DNA from: JAZKFT01 sp963845495
GTDB taxonomy: Bacteria; Bacteroidota; Bacteroidia; Chitinophagales; Chitinophagaceae
Direction: 5' to 3'
Assembly: GCA_963845495.1 (NCBI GenBank)
Contig: CAWJTH010000070.1
Location: 1 to 49,435, forward strand
Length of the DNA: 49,435 bases
Part shown: positions 41,292-49,435 of the stretch, in pieces
How the letters are laid out: each line of letters begins with the position of its first letter
Numbering within the stretch: position 1 is the first letter of the stretch
Program-made: the position numbers and the translations under genes
Notes under the pieces: generated by a model
Seen by the model: the letters and a program-made list of their open reading frames with translations, nothing else
The model's database searches: none
What the model was told of the DNA's origin: nothing

Positions 41292-43710
41292 CTGTTCTTA
41301 AACTTTTTACCGGGTTACTTGCCGCCGTTCGCATTGTTTTAATTAAAATAAGTATTGCAACCAACATGGCAAGGGTAATTGCAACAATTAAAAAAGGAAA
41401 AACATTTAATTTAATCCGATAAGCATAATTATTTAACCAATTGCTCACCGCTAAATAAGCAAGCGGCCAAGCAATTAAATTAGCAATTAAAACTAGCCAA
41501 GAAAATTCTTTTGCGAACAATGCAATTACCTGCATTACCGATGCGCCTAACACTTTACGGATGCCTACTTCTTTTGTACGTTTGGTAATACTTTGCGTTA
41601 CAATGCCTAAAACTCCCAATAAAACAATTACTAATGCAATTATCGTTGCAGCCTCCGATGCTTTTTTAATTTGTATTTCTTTCGCATATAATTTAGCCAA
41701 TGTGTTATCCATAAAAACATAATCAAACGGTGCATCCGGAATTAATGTCGACCATTTTTTTTGAATAGCTGCAATGCTGGCAGCAGTATTTCCAGCTTTT
41801 AATTTAAATGATAAATACCGATAAATAATAGCGTTTTTAACATGGATAAAATAAACTGGGCGGATATTTTCCTGCAACGGACCAAAATGAAAATCTTTAA
41901 CAACCCCAACAACCGTTGCCGCATTTGGATTCCCCTGAAACATTATTTTTTGATTGATGGCATCGCTAGCATTCCAACCCAAACCTTTTGCTGCAGATTC
42001 ATTTAAAACCACTTCGGCAGTATTTGCAATACCACCAGTTGCGTTAAAAAATGTACCCGCAGCCAACGGTATTTTATAGGTCTGCAAATATTTTTCATCC
42101 GTAAACAATGATTCCGCATTAATTGCGTGTGAAGAATCTTGCGATGCTTTATATATATTATTGTTATTGTTAGCACTAGCTCCATCTGGAATTTCAAACG
42201 AAAAAGAAGCGCTTGCAATTTCGGGCAAATTGGCAAACTCATTTCTAACTGTTACCATGTGTTCAATTCCTTTCGGCGACCAATCGCGGGGAACTTTTGC
42301 CGTAATTACTTTGTCTTTTGAATATCCTAAATCAGTATTAAAAAAGAAATTGACTTGTTCGTTAATTACAATAGCTGCAATAAAAACGACGATAGCTGTA
42401 ATAAATTGCACACCAATTAATGAATATCGAAAAGCTACTTTTTCTTTTACCGTTTCTAGTTTCCCTTTTAACGATTCAATAGATTTTTGTTTTGATAAAA
42501 CAAATGCGGGATAAATACCAGCCAATAATCCAACCAATAAAATAATTACAATTGGAATAGCAATAAAATAAATTGGATAAGCTGAAAGTTCTGGTAATTG
42601 TTTACCCAACATATCACTAAAAAACTGCCTAGTTAAAATATAAATTAAAAAGGCAACAACAACAGAAAACGCAACCATTACAATTGATTCAATTAAAAAC
42701 TGTGCAATTAATTGATTTTTTGTGCTGCCCATCACTTTCCGTACACCAATTTCTTTTAGTCTTGAAACCGAATTGCCAATAGAAATATTGATGAAATTTA
42801 TAATAGCCATCAATAAAATAAATAACGCTACAAAACCCAAGGAATAAACCATTCGATAAGCAATTCCGCTATTCGATTGTAAATAATAATTTTTTACCGG
42901 CGTAAAATAAATCTGCAATTTTTTTTGCACATCGGGTGCCACATTTAGTTTTAATAATTGCTGTACAGGCTTTTCTAAATCTTCTGGTTTTACACCTTTT
43001 TTAAGCTGAACATAACTTAAAATGAAAGCATTTTGCCAAGCTTCAAATCCTTTTTCTCTCCCGAAAAACGGCAAACTTGTAGCAGGCAAGAAAAATTCAT
43101 TTGTACCATTGTTTATCCCATTTCCCCAACTGGTAATTGTGTTGTAAGGCGGGTCTTTCATTACCCCTGTAATTTGAAAATCTTGCTTGCCGCCAGAAAA
43201 AGAATTAATGGTAAGTGTTTGTCCAATCACATCTGTTTTACCAAAATATTTAATGGCTTTTGCAGCAGTAATTACCAGCGCATCAGGTTTATCCAAAGCT
43301 GTTTTTGCATCGCCATATAATAACGGAAAACCAAACATGGATAATAAACTAGCATCGCCTACCTGTAAACCTTCGCTAAATTTTTTGTCGCCTTTTGAAA
43401 CAATCGATGTAATGCCATCGTGGTGATAATAATCTTGTATCAAATCAGGAAAATTCTCTTTTAATGCTTTTGACAATGGCGCCAGTGTTGTGAAATCAAA
43501 GCCCATATTAGGCTCCTTCCACTTGCTTTGCACCATGTAAATTGTGGTATTGTTTTTTAAATCGGCATTCACTTGAAATTCACTCCAAATAAAAGAACCG
43601 ATTAAAAGCGCAAATGCAATACCAACGGACAGTCCAAAAACATTAATAAAAGAAAATGTTTTATTCTTTTGCAAATTGCGCCAAGCTATTTTAAAATAAT
43701 TTTTGAACAT
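41287..43710 (-). CDS. FtsX/MacB-like ABC permease 4 (807 aa), divergent subgroup
   Basis: Start MFKNYFKIAWRNLQKNKTFSFINVFGLSVGIAFALLIGSFIWSEFQVNADL; LKEIGVRKVMGSTKNQL near 322; TKEVGIRKVLGASVMQV near 714; end NPVKSLRTE. It differs most from its neighbours in both periplasmic domains (for example DYYHHDGITSIVSKGDKKF) and lacks the LSTARAEKRAKEVG segment, having INISIGNSVSRLKEIG instead, so it is probably an older branch inserted among closer paralogs. Same eight-TM, two-PCD plan. Confidence 0.9.
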   Translation of the reverse strand: MFKNYFKIAWRNLQKNKTFSFINVFGLSVGIAFALLIGSFIWSEFQVNADLKNNTTIYMVQSKWKEPNMGFDFTTLAPLSKALKENFPDLIQDYYHHDGITSIVSKGDKKFSEGLQVGDASLLSMFGFPLLYGDAKTALDKPDALVITAAKAIKYFGKTDVIGQTLTINSFSGGKQDFQITGVMKDPPYNTITSWGNGINNGTNEFFLPATSLPFFGREKGFEAWQNAFILSYVQLKKGVKPEDLEKPVQQLLKLNVAPDVQKKLQIYFTPVKNYYLQSNSGIAYRMVYSLGFVALFILLMAIINFINISIGNSVSRLKEIGVRKVMGSTKNQLIAQFLIESIVMVAFSVVVAFLIYILTRQFFSDMLGKQLPELSAYPIYFIAIPIVIILLVGLLAGIYPAFVLSKQKSIESLKGKLETVKEKVAFRYSLIGVQFITAIVVFIAAIVINEQVNFFFNTDLGYSKDKVITAKVPRDWSPKGIEHMVTVRNEFANLPEIASASFSFEIPDGASANNNNNIYKASQDSSHAINAESLFTDEKYLQTYKIPLAAGTFFNATGGIANTAEVVLNESAAKGLGWNASDAINQKIMFQGNPNAATVVGVVKDFHFGPLQENIRPVYFIHVKNAIIYRYLSFKLKAGNTAASIAAIQKKWSTLIPDAPFDYVFMDNTLAKLYAKEIQIKKASEAATIIALVIVLLGVLGIVTQSITKRTKEVGIRKVLGASVMQVIALFAKEFSWLVLIANLIAWPLAYLAVSNWLNNYAYRIKLNVFPFLIVAITLAMLVAILILIKTMRTAASNPVKSLRTE

Positions 43711-43716
43711 AGGAAA

Positions 43717-43839
43717 AGCTTTGAGCTTTTAGCTATTAGCTATTAGCTGATGACTAGATTTAAATACAAACTATGATCTGCGATGTTTGAGCTATCCACG
43801 GAAGGGCTAAAAGCTCATAGCTCACAGCTCACAGCTTAT
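43717..43839. repeat. AGCT heptad inverted repeat 6
   Basis: Left arm: agctttg, agctttt, agctatt, agctatt, agctgat (43717-43751). Right arm after tatccacggaa: ggctaaa, agctcat, agctcac, agctcac, agcttat (43805-43839), overlapping the permease stop codon. Confidence 0.92.
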
Positions 43840-46223
43840 TCCGTTCGTAAACTTTTTACCGGGTTTGCAATAGCCGCTTTAATGGCTTGAAAACTTACAG
43901 TTAGCAATGTTATCAACAACGCACCCGACCCTGATAAAATAAAAATCCAAAGAGGGATTTCGGTTTTATATTCATATTGTTTTAACCAGTTGTTTAAATA
44001 ATACCACGCTAATGGAATGGCAATAAAACATGAAATAATTACAAGCAATGCAAATTCTTTTGACAACATTTTCCAAAGATTGTAGATTGATGCGCCTAAT
44101 ACTTTCCGCACGCCTATTTCCTTTTTACGCTGCTCTGCCACAAACGATGCAAGCCCGAACAAACCAAGGCAAGAAATAAAAATAGCCAGTGTGGTAAAAA
44201 AACTTGCTAGGCTACCTATGCGTTGCTCATCGGCAAATTTCTTTGTGTAATCTTCGTCGTTAAATGTGTAATCGAAAGGTGCGGAAGGATTGTATTTTTT
44301 AAAAATAGTTTGTATTTTATTTAATGCATCTGTTATTGGAGCGCCGTTTTTTATGGCAACAGTTATCACATTTGCCCATTTTGGGTTATCCATAAAAATT
44401 GTTGGCGCTACTGGCTTGTAGGGCGATTCCATAATCATATCTTTTACCACACCTACAACTTTATACTTTTTATCGTTGAATTTAATTGTTTGCCCAACAA
44501 TATCTTGCTTCATTCCTACCAATTTTACGGCAGATTCATTCAGCACCATCGCCAATGTATCGGTGGTAAAATCTTTTGAAAAATCCCTGCCTTCTTTTAC
44601 TTTCCAGCCAATTGTTTTGCCAAAATCTACCGTAACGCCAATTGTTCCGAAAGCAGGCAATGAATTCGGATCTTTCCCTTCCCAATCAAAACCAATCTGG
44701 TTCGACCATACACCTGTTGTTGGGCTTGACGATTCAGCCATATTATCCACCACCCCTGTTGCCAATAAATCACCTCTAATAGCGTCATAATGGCCATATA
44801 AATCGGGCGTTGACATATTTATGGTAAGCAATCCTTCACTCCTATAATTCACCGGCCTGTTTTTGGCAAATTGAATTTGCTTGAAAACAATGATGGTGCC
44901 GATAATTAATGCAATTGAAAAAGTGAACTGGATAACAACTAAAATTTTACGAGGCAATGAAGCAAACTTACCAACCTGAAAAGTTCCTTTTAAAACTTTT
45001 ATCGGCTCGAACTTCGACAAATAAAATGCAGGATAACTACCTGACACCAACCCCGTAATAATGGTAAATGATAGCGCTAAAACCCAAAACAAAACATTGC
45101 CCCAAGGCAAACCAATTTCTTTATCGGCAAGTTTGTTAAACAAAGGCGTTAATGCAAGAACCAATAAAATGGAAAATAAAAAAGAAACAAATGCTATTAA
45201 AACCGATTCGCTTAAAAATTGTCCAATTAATTGGCTGCGAACAGAACCTAATGTTTTGCGGATGCCTACTTCCTTGGCTCTTTTTTCGCTTCGTGCAGTA
45301 GCAAGATTCATGAAATTGATACATGCAAGCAGTAACACAAAAACACCTATAATTAAAAAAAGCCAAATAAATTGGATGCGGCCACCATCTGCTTTTCCGT
45401 TTTTAAATTCACTGTATAAACGCCATTTATCCATGGGAAATAAAACCGCTTCTTCTCTTCCATCGGTTGCGGCATTTTTATGCGCCATCACAATATTCTT
45501 GATCTTTTTTGTTTCTTGGTCCATGTCAACATTATCAGCCATTTGCACATACGATTGCCAAGAATGATTGTTCCATTGCGTTGGGGCATTTTTCAGCCAC
45601 TGTTCGGTGGTGATATATTTTTTCCAAGGCAACAATAATTTCGTTTCATTTAAAGTGGTGTTTTGCGGAAAATCTTCATACACACCAGCTATTTTATAAT
45701 TGTCTTTATTATCAAGCCGCAACATTTTATTTATCGCAGGTTCATTTCCAAATAAAGCTTTTGCCAATGATGCAGACAATAAAATAGATGAAGGATCACC
45801 CAACGCATCCTTGTTTCCTGCTATCATTTTTAAGGAAAACATGGCAGGAAAATTTGCTTCCACCCACATGCCATTGCCGGTTATTTTTGTATTGCCAACT
45901 ACTAAAACATGGCCAAAATTCCAGGAGGCCATGGAAATATTTTTAAAGTCGCTTCCATATTTTGTATGCAATTCATTCCCCAAAGGCATGCACACGGCAG
46001 ATCCAGTTTCCATTTTGCCGTCATTGTCTATAAATGTTGTCATCACTTGCGCAAGCTGGCTATGGTTGGTGTGATATTTATTGTATGTCACTTCATCCCA
46101 AATCCACAAAGCAATTAAAATGGCAACCGCCATACCCACTGCCAGCCCAAGGATATTAATGGTGGAATAAACTTTGTTTTTAACCAAATTGCGCCAAGCA
46201 ATTGTGAAATAATTTTTAAACAT
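43836..46223 (-). CDS. FtsX/MacB-like ABC permease 3 (795 aa)
   Basis: I start it at the ATG at 46223 (MFKNYFTIAWRNLVKNKVYSTINILGLAVGMAVAILIALWIWDEVTYNKYH), matching all paralogs; a further 31 upstream codons are open only because they read through AGCT heptads. Coupling motifs AKEVGIRKTLGSVRSQL near 319 and KKEIGVRKVLGASIYNL near 704; ends NPVKSLRTE. It groups with permeases 5 and 6 (KDMIMESPYKP, LFGLASFVAEQR). Intact. Confidence 0.92.
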   Translation of the reverse strand: MFKNYFTIAWRNLVKNKVYSTINILGLAVGMAVAILIALWIWDEVTYNKYHTNHSQLAQVMTTFIDNDGKMETGSAVCMPLGNELHTKYGSDFKNISMASWNFGHVLVVGNTKITGNGMWVEANFPAMFSLKMIAGNKDALGDPSSILLSASLAKALFGNEPAINKMLRLDNKDNYKIAGVYEDFPQNTTLNETKLLLPWKKYITTEQWLKNAPTQWNNHSWQSYVQMADNVDMDQETKKIKNIVMAHKNAATDGREEAVLFPMDKWRLYSEFKNGKADGGRIQFIWLFLIIGVFVLLLACINFMNLATARSEKRAKEVGIRKTLGSVRSQLIGQFLSESVLIAFVSFLFSILLVLALTPLFNKLADKEIGLPWGNVLFWVLALSFTIITGLVSGSYPAFYLSKFEPIKVLKGTFQVGKFASLPRKILVVIQFTFSIALIIGTIIVFKQIQFAKNRPVNYRSEGLLTINMSTPDLYGHYDAIRGDLLATGVVDNMAESSSPTTGVWSNQIGFDWEGKDPNSLPAFGTIGVTVDFGKTIGWKVKEGRDFSKDFTTDTLAMVLNESAVKLVGMKQDIVGQTIKFNDKKYKVVGVVKDMIMESPYKPVAPTIFMDNPKWANVITVAIKNGAPITDALNKIQTIFKKYNPSAPFDYTFNDEDYTKKFADEQRIGSLASFFTTLAIFISCLGLFGLASFVAEQRKKEIGVRKVLGASIYNLWKMLSKEFALLVIISCFIAIPLAWYYLNNWLKQYEYKTEIPLWIFILSGSGALLITLLTVSFQAIKAAIANPVKSLRTE

Positions 46224-46235
46224 AGTGGAAGCTTG

Positions 46236-46354
46236 AGCTGTTAGCTTTGAGCTATGAGCTGATGAACTAGATTTATTTAATAATAAAAAAGTGTGGGTTA
46301 ATTGTGAGCTATCCACACAAGGCTAACAGCTTATAGCTAAAAGCTCACTGCCTA
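46236..46354. repeat. AGCT heptad inverted repeat 7
   Basis: Left arm after agcttg: agctgtt, agctttg, agctatg, agctgat (46236-46263). Right arm after agctatccacacaa: ggctaac, agcttat, agctaaa, agctcac, tgcctat (46321-46355), overlapping the permease stop codon. Confidence 0.9.
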
Positions 46355-48760
46355 TTCCGTTCGTAAACTTTTTACCGGATTTACAATAGCTGTTTTAATT
46401 GCTTGGTAACCAACTGTTACCAATGCAATAAATACAGCTAAGATTCCCGCTAACGCAAATACCCCGACACCGATATTTACCCTGTATGCATAATCTTCCA
46501 GCCATTTATGCATTGCCCAATAGGTTATTGGAATTGAAATAATAAATGCAATTACAACAAGTGCTAAAAATTCTTTTGATACCAATAACAAAATGTTTTG
46601 CACAGATGCACCCAATACTTTGCGGATGCCAATTTCTTTTGTGCGCTGTTCTATCACAAATGCGGAAAGCCCGAACAAACCAAGCGTTGCTATGATGATA
46701 GCAATAATTGCAAAAGCAGAAAATATTTGTTGTGTTCTTAATTCACTTACATATAAAAAAGCAAATTTATCATCCAAGAAATTATAACTTAATGGCCCTT
46801 GTGGGTTAAACGATTTCCAAGTTGTTTTTAAATCATCTAAAAAACCTTTTACATCTACTGTTTTTATTTTAATTACCATCCCGCCAGAATTATTTCCCAG
46901 CAACATCATTAATGGCGCTATTTTTTGTTTAGCCGATGCATAATTAAAATCGGAAACCACGCCAACCACTGTAAATCTTTTTTGGCCAGAACGCACAACG
47001 GTTCTGCCAATTGGATTTATTTTAGTCCAACCTAATTCGTTTACTGCTGCTTCGTTAATTATAATACCGCTACTGTCAGCCCCAAAGTCTCTTGAAAAAT
47101 ATCTTCCCTGCTTTACATGTATGCCTAATGTTTTCACATAATCATAATCTACATGATAAATATTCATGTGAATCTCAGTGCCATTGCCGTTTTCATTTTC
47201 AGGATGCACCTGCGTGCCATCCATAAATTCATCACCGGGGATTGACCTTGTAATGCTGGCAGCAACAACACGGTTATCCTGCAATAATTGTTGTTTAAAT
47301 GCATCCTGTTTTTCTCCCATTAATCTACCATCCGGCAGAAATAAAACCTGTTCTTTATCATAACCAAGTTTTTTATTTTGCATATAATTTAATTGCTGAT
47401 AAACTATAATGGTAGAAGTAATTAATGCAGTAGAAACAAAAAATTGAAATACAATTAAACCACTACGTAAAGAATTTTTATTTTTTCCTGTGCTTATCGA
47501 ACCTTTTAAAACTTGTACGGGATTAAATGAGGATAAAAAGAATGATGGATAAATACCTGCACTAATACCCACAAAAAATATTAATGCAAACATGACAATT
47601 ATGAATTTATAATTCAGCAAATAATAAATGCCGAATTGTTTGCCAGACAGTTGATTAAAATAAGGAAGCAATAAAAAAACGAAAACTATTGCCAGTAACA
47701 TCGCACAAAAAGTCATCAACACAGACTCTGAAAGAAATTGTTTTATTAATTGAGGCTTTCCTGAACCCATTACTTTTCTTACGCCAACTTCCCTTGCTCT
47801 TTTTACAGAACGTGCAATGGAAAGATTGGTAAAATTTACACAAGCCAACAATAAAATAAATATGGCTAAGGCCGAAAAAATATAAACATATTGTATATCG
47901 CCGTTTGGTTCAAGTTCATATTTTGTATGGCTATATAAATGAATATCAGTAAGCGGTTGCAACGTAAATATAAATGTGTTAATAGTTTTTTGCGCTTCCG
48001 CTAAACTAACGCCCATGTCATGCATGGTTTCCGGCACAACATATTTCGCAACAAGTTGCGGAAATTTTGCTTCAAGTTTTTTAGGGTCAGTATTTTTATT
48101 GAGTTTTAAATAAGTGAATTCGCCAATATTACTCCATGTTGGATTTTTTATAGTAAAAGTTGATAAACTTATAAATGCATCAAAATGAAAATGTGTATTA
48201 TCGGGCACTTTATCAAAAACGCCGGTTACTTTATATACCGCATTATGCAAACCAATAATTAACGATTTTCCAATTGCTTCTTCATCACCAAAATATTTTT
48301 TTGCAAACGCTTTTGAAATAACAACACTATTAGGTTGCACCAATGCATCTTTATCGTTTCCGTTAATTAATGGAATAGCAAACATTTGCAAAAAATTATA
48401 ATCGGCAAATGCAAGCTTATCTTCTTTAAATTGTTTGTCGTTATATTTTACAAAATCAGTTGCTGTTGAAATCCTTGTAAAATCTTTTACTTCTGGAAAA
48501 GCATTTTTCATGCCTTCGCCAACGGCAAAATCAACATCCGGATAAACATCAATGCTGCCATTGCCGGTTACATTTAAATTAACCCTGTAAATATCTTTCG
48601 CATCCGTTGTGTAAGTGTCATAACTCAATTCATGATATACAAAAACAGCAATCAGCATAAAACATGTTAATCCAATTGCCAAACCAACAATATTAATAAA
48701 AGAAAAAACTTTGTTTTTCTTAAAATTTCTAAAAGCGGTTTTGAAATAATTTTTAAACAT
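46352..48760 (-). CDS. FtsX/MacB-like ABC permease 2 (802 aa)
   Basis: Start MFKNYFKTAFRNFKKNKVFSFINIVGLAIGLTCFMLIAVFVYHELSYDTYT followed by KDIYRVNL; AREVGVRKVMGSGKPQL near 326; TKEIGIRKVLGASVQNI near 713; end NPVKSLRTE. The first PCD begins NVTGNGSIDVYPDVDFAVGEGMKNAFPEVKDF. It resembles permease 7 more than its direct neighbours, so the array alternates between at least two subgroups. Intact frame and full length. Confidence 0.92.
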   Translation of the reverse strand: MFKNYFKTAFRNFKKNKVFSFINIVGLAIGLTCFMLIAVFVYHELSYDTYTTDAKDIYRVNLNVTGNGSIDVYPDVDFAVGEGMKNAFPEVKDFTRISTATDFVKYNDKQFKEDKLAFADYNFLQMFAIPLINGNDKDALVQPNSVVISKAFAKKYFGDEEAIGKSLIIGLHNAVYKVTGVFDKVPDNTHFHFDAFISLSTFTIKNPTWSNIGEFTYLKLNKNTDPKKLEAKFPQLVAKYVVPETMHDMGVSLAEAQKTINTFIFTLQPLTDIHLYSHTKYELEPNGDIQYVYIFSALAIFILLLACVNFTNLSIARSVKRAREVGVRKVMGSGKPQLIKQFLSESVLMTFCAMLLAIVFVFLLLPYFNQLSGKQFGIYYLLNYKFIIVMFALIFFVGISAGIYPSFFLSSFNPVQVLKGSISTGKNKNSLRSGLIVFQFFVSTALITSTIIVYQQLNYMQNKKLGYDKEQVLFLPDGRLMGEKQDAFKQQLLQDNRVVAASITRSIPGDEFMDGTQVHPENENGNGTEIHMNIYHVDYDYVKTLGIHVKQGRYFSRDFGADSSGIIINEAAVNELGWTKINPIGRTVVRSGQKRFTVVGVVSDFNYASAKQKIAPLMMLLGNNSGGMVIKIKTVDVKGFLDDLKTTWKSFNPQGPLSYNFLDDKFAFLYVSELRTQQIFSAFAIIAIIIATLGLFGLSAFVIEQRTKEIGIRKVLGASVQNILLLVSKEFLALVVIAFIISIPITYWAMHKWLEDYAYRVNIGVGVFALAGILAVFIALVTVGYQAIKTAIVNPVKSLRTE

Positions 48761-48766
48761 TGTGAA

Positions 48767-48896
48767 AGCTTTGAGCTTTTAGCTATGAGCTATTAGCTGA
48801 TGATTTGTATTTAATAAATATTGTGACCGGCAAGCTTTTAGCTTTGAGCTATCCACACAAGGGCTAACAGCTCATAGCTAACAGCTCACAGCTTAC
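48767..48896. repeat. AGCT heptad inverted repeat 8
   Basis: Left arm: agctttg, agctttt, agctatg, agctatt, agctgat (48767-48801). Middle block agctttt, agctttg, agctatc (48833-48853) then cacacaag. Right arm: ggctaac, agctcat, agctaac, agctcac, agcttac (48862-48896), overlapping the stop codon of the partial permease (48893-48895). Confidence 0.92.
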
Positions 48897-49435
48897 TCCG
48901 TTCGTAAACTTTTTACCGGGTTTGCAATGGCAGCTTTAATCGCTTGAAAACTAACCGTTAATACTGCTATGACTAATGCTAAAACGCCTGCTACTAAAAA
49001 CATCCACCAACTAATATTGATGCGGTAAGCAAAATCTTGCAACCATTTTTGCATAGCCCAATAAGATAATGGAAAGGCAATTACGCAAGCAATTAACACG
49101 AGTTTTAAAAATTCTTTTGATAACATATTTGTTACTTGTGCCACCGATGCACCCAACACTTTTCGGATGCCGATTTCTTTGGAGCGCTGCTCCGCCGTAA
49201 AAGTTGCCAAACCAAATAAACCCATGCAGGCAACAAGTATGGTCAAAACGGCGAAAATATTGAGTATACGACCCGTTTTTTGTTCGGCTACGTACGTTTT
49301 ATTGTACAAATCATCCATAAAAGAATAGGAAAACGGCTCACCGGGATTAAACGCCGCCCACTGTTGCTTTATGGAATTAATCAGGCCGGCAATATCTGTC
49401 GTTTTTACTTTTATAATTAATCCCGATTCAGGATT
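48893..49435 (-). CDS. FtsX/MacB-like ABC permease 1, C-terminal part
   Basis: 180 residues are visible; the gene continues beyond the window. The frame is open through the ATG at 49318 (MDDLYNKT), which is internal: upstream codons read NPESGLIIKVKTTDIAGLINSIKQQWAAFNPGEPFSYSF, the end of a second PCD domain. Then follow the last FtsX domain with three TMs, the RSKEIGIRKVLGASVAQV motif and the shared ending NPVKSLRTE. It is most like permeases 2 and 7. Confidence 0.93.
   Translation of the reverse strand, partial: NPESGLIIKVKTTDIAGLINSIKQQWAAFNPGEPFSYSFMDDLYNKTYVAEQKTGRILNIFAVLTILVACMGLFGLATFTAEQRSKEIGIRKVLGASVAQVTNMLSKEFLKLVLIACVIAFPLSYWAMQKWLQDFAYRINISWWMFLVAGVLALVIAVLTVSFQAIKAAIANPVKSLRTE

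Noticed and set aside
46224..46316. Upstream extension of permease 3 (31 codons)
   Set aside because: Also translated repeat sequence (SSAHSSKLTAQAS); all paralogs begin at the MFKN-type methionine.
32699..48896. AGCT repeats as a CRISPR array or tandem minisatellite
   Set aside because: Units are 7 bases without unique spacers, and occur as paired inverted arms separated by 2.4-kb genes; no cas genes are present.

Overview
The window is an AT-rich chromosomal segment from a member of the Bacteroidota, most likely of the Chitinophagaceae type. The evidence is the gene content (DUF4954, DUF5995, DUF3467, long FtsX/MacB-like permease arrays, a Bacteroidota-style LuxC-like acyl-CoA reductase beside a ferredoxin), promoters of the TTTG-N19/20-TAnnTTTG form, and weak Shine-Dalgarno signals. 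The genus cannot be fixed from the sequence alone. No rRNA, tRNA, insertion sequence, prophage or CRISPR array was recognised.

Layout. 1-9651: a 5'-truncated DUF4954 protein, a PH/SHOCT membrane protein, a 62-aa membrane protein, a PlsC-type acyltransferase, a SET-domain protein, a Kir-type potassium channel directly behind a three-gene HipB-HipS-HipT-like toxin-antitoxin module, a very acidic protein and an RhlE-like DEAD-box helicase. 9872-19668: a LolA-like secreted protein, an NAPE-PLD-like metallo-hydrolase, two AraC regulators, an alanine/saccharopine-dehydrogenase-like enzyme, DUF5995, a small secreted protein, an MHS-type MFS transporter and an erythromycin-esterase-like protein. 20225-26883: a Crp/Fnr regulator, a 58-aa DUF1059 protein, a ferredoxin divergent from acyl-CoA reductase, an HtrA protease, an Rpn-type nuclease, and rpsL-rpsG. 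27047-31088: a GH78 alpha-L-rhamnosidase, a probable lipoprotein and DUF3467.

31261-49435 is one long minus-strand array: at least seven FtsX/MacB-like permeases of about 800 residues (the first cut by the window end), then one ATPase and one TolC-like outer-membrane protein. Each full permease carries two MacB_PCD-FtsX halves. No membrane-fusion (HlyD/MFP) gene is inside the window; one may lie beyond 49435. The array looks like a shared-ATPase export family that grew by tandem duplication.

The most striking non-coding signal is a family of intergenic elements built from near-tandem heptanucleotides (sometimes octanucleotides). A locus-specific constant tetranucleotide is followed by three or four variable bases, and in many elements a second arm carries the reverse-complement word, so the pair can fold into a long hairpin. 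The word differs from locus to locus (TTGA/TCAA, CAAG/CTTG, GAGT/ACTC, CGTG/CACG, AGCT and others) while the period and layout persist. They occur in convergent, tandem and divergent gaps and often run right up to or into a stop codon. This is the best candidate here for an undescribed system.
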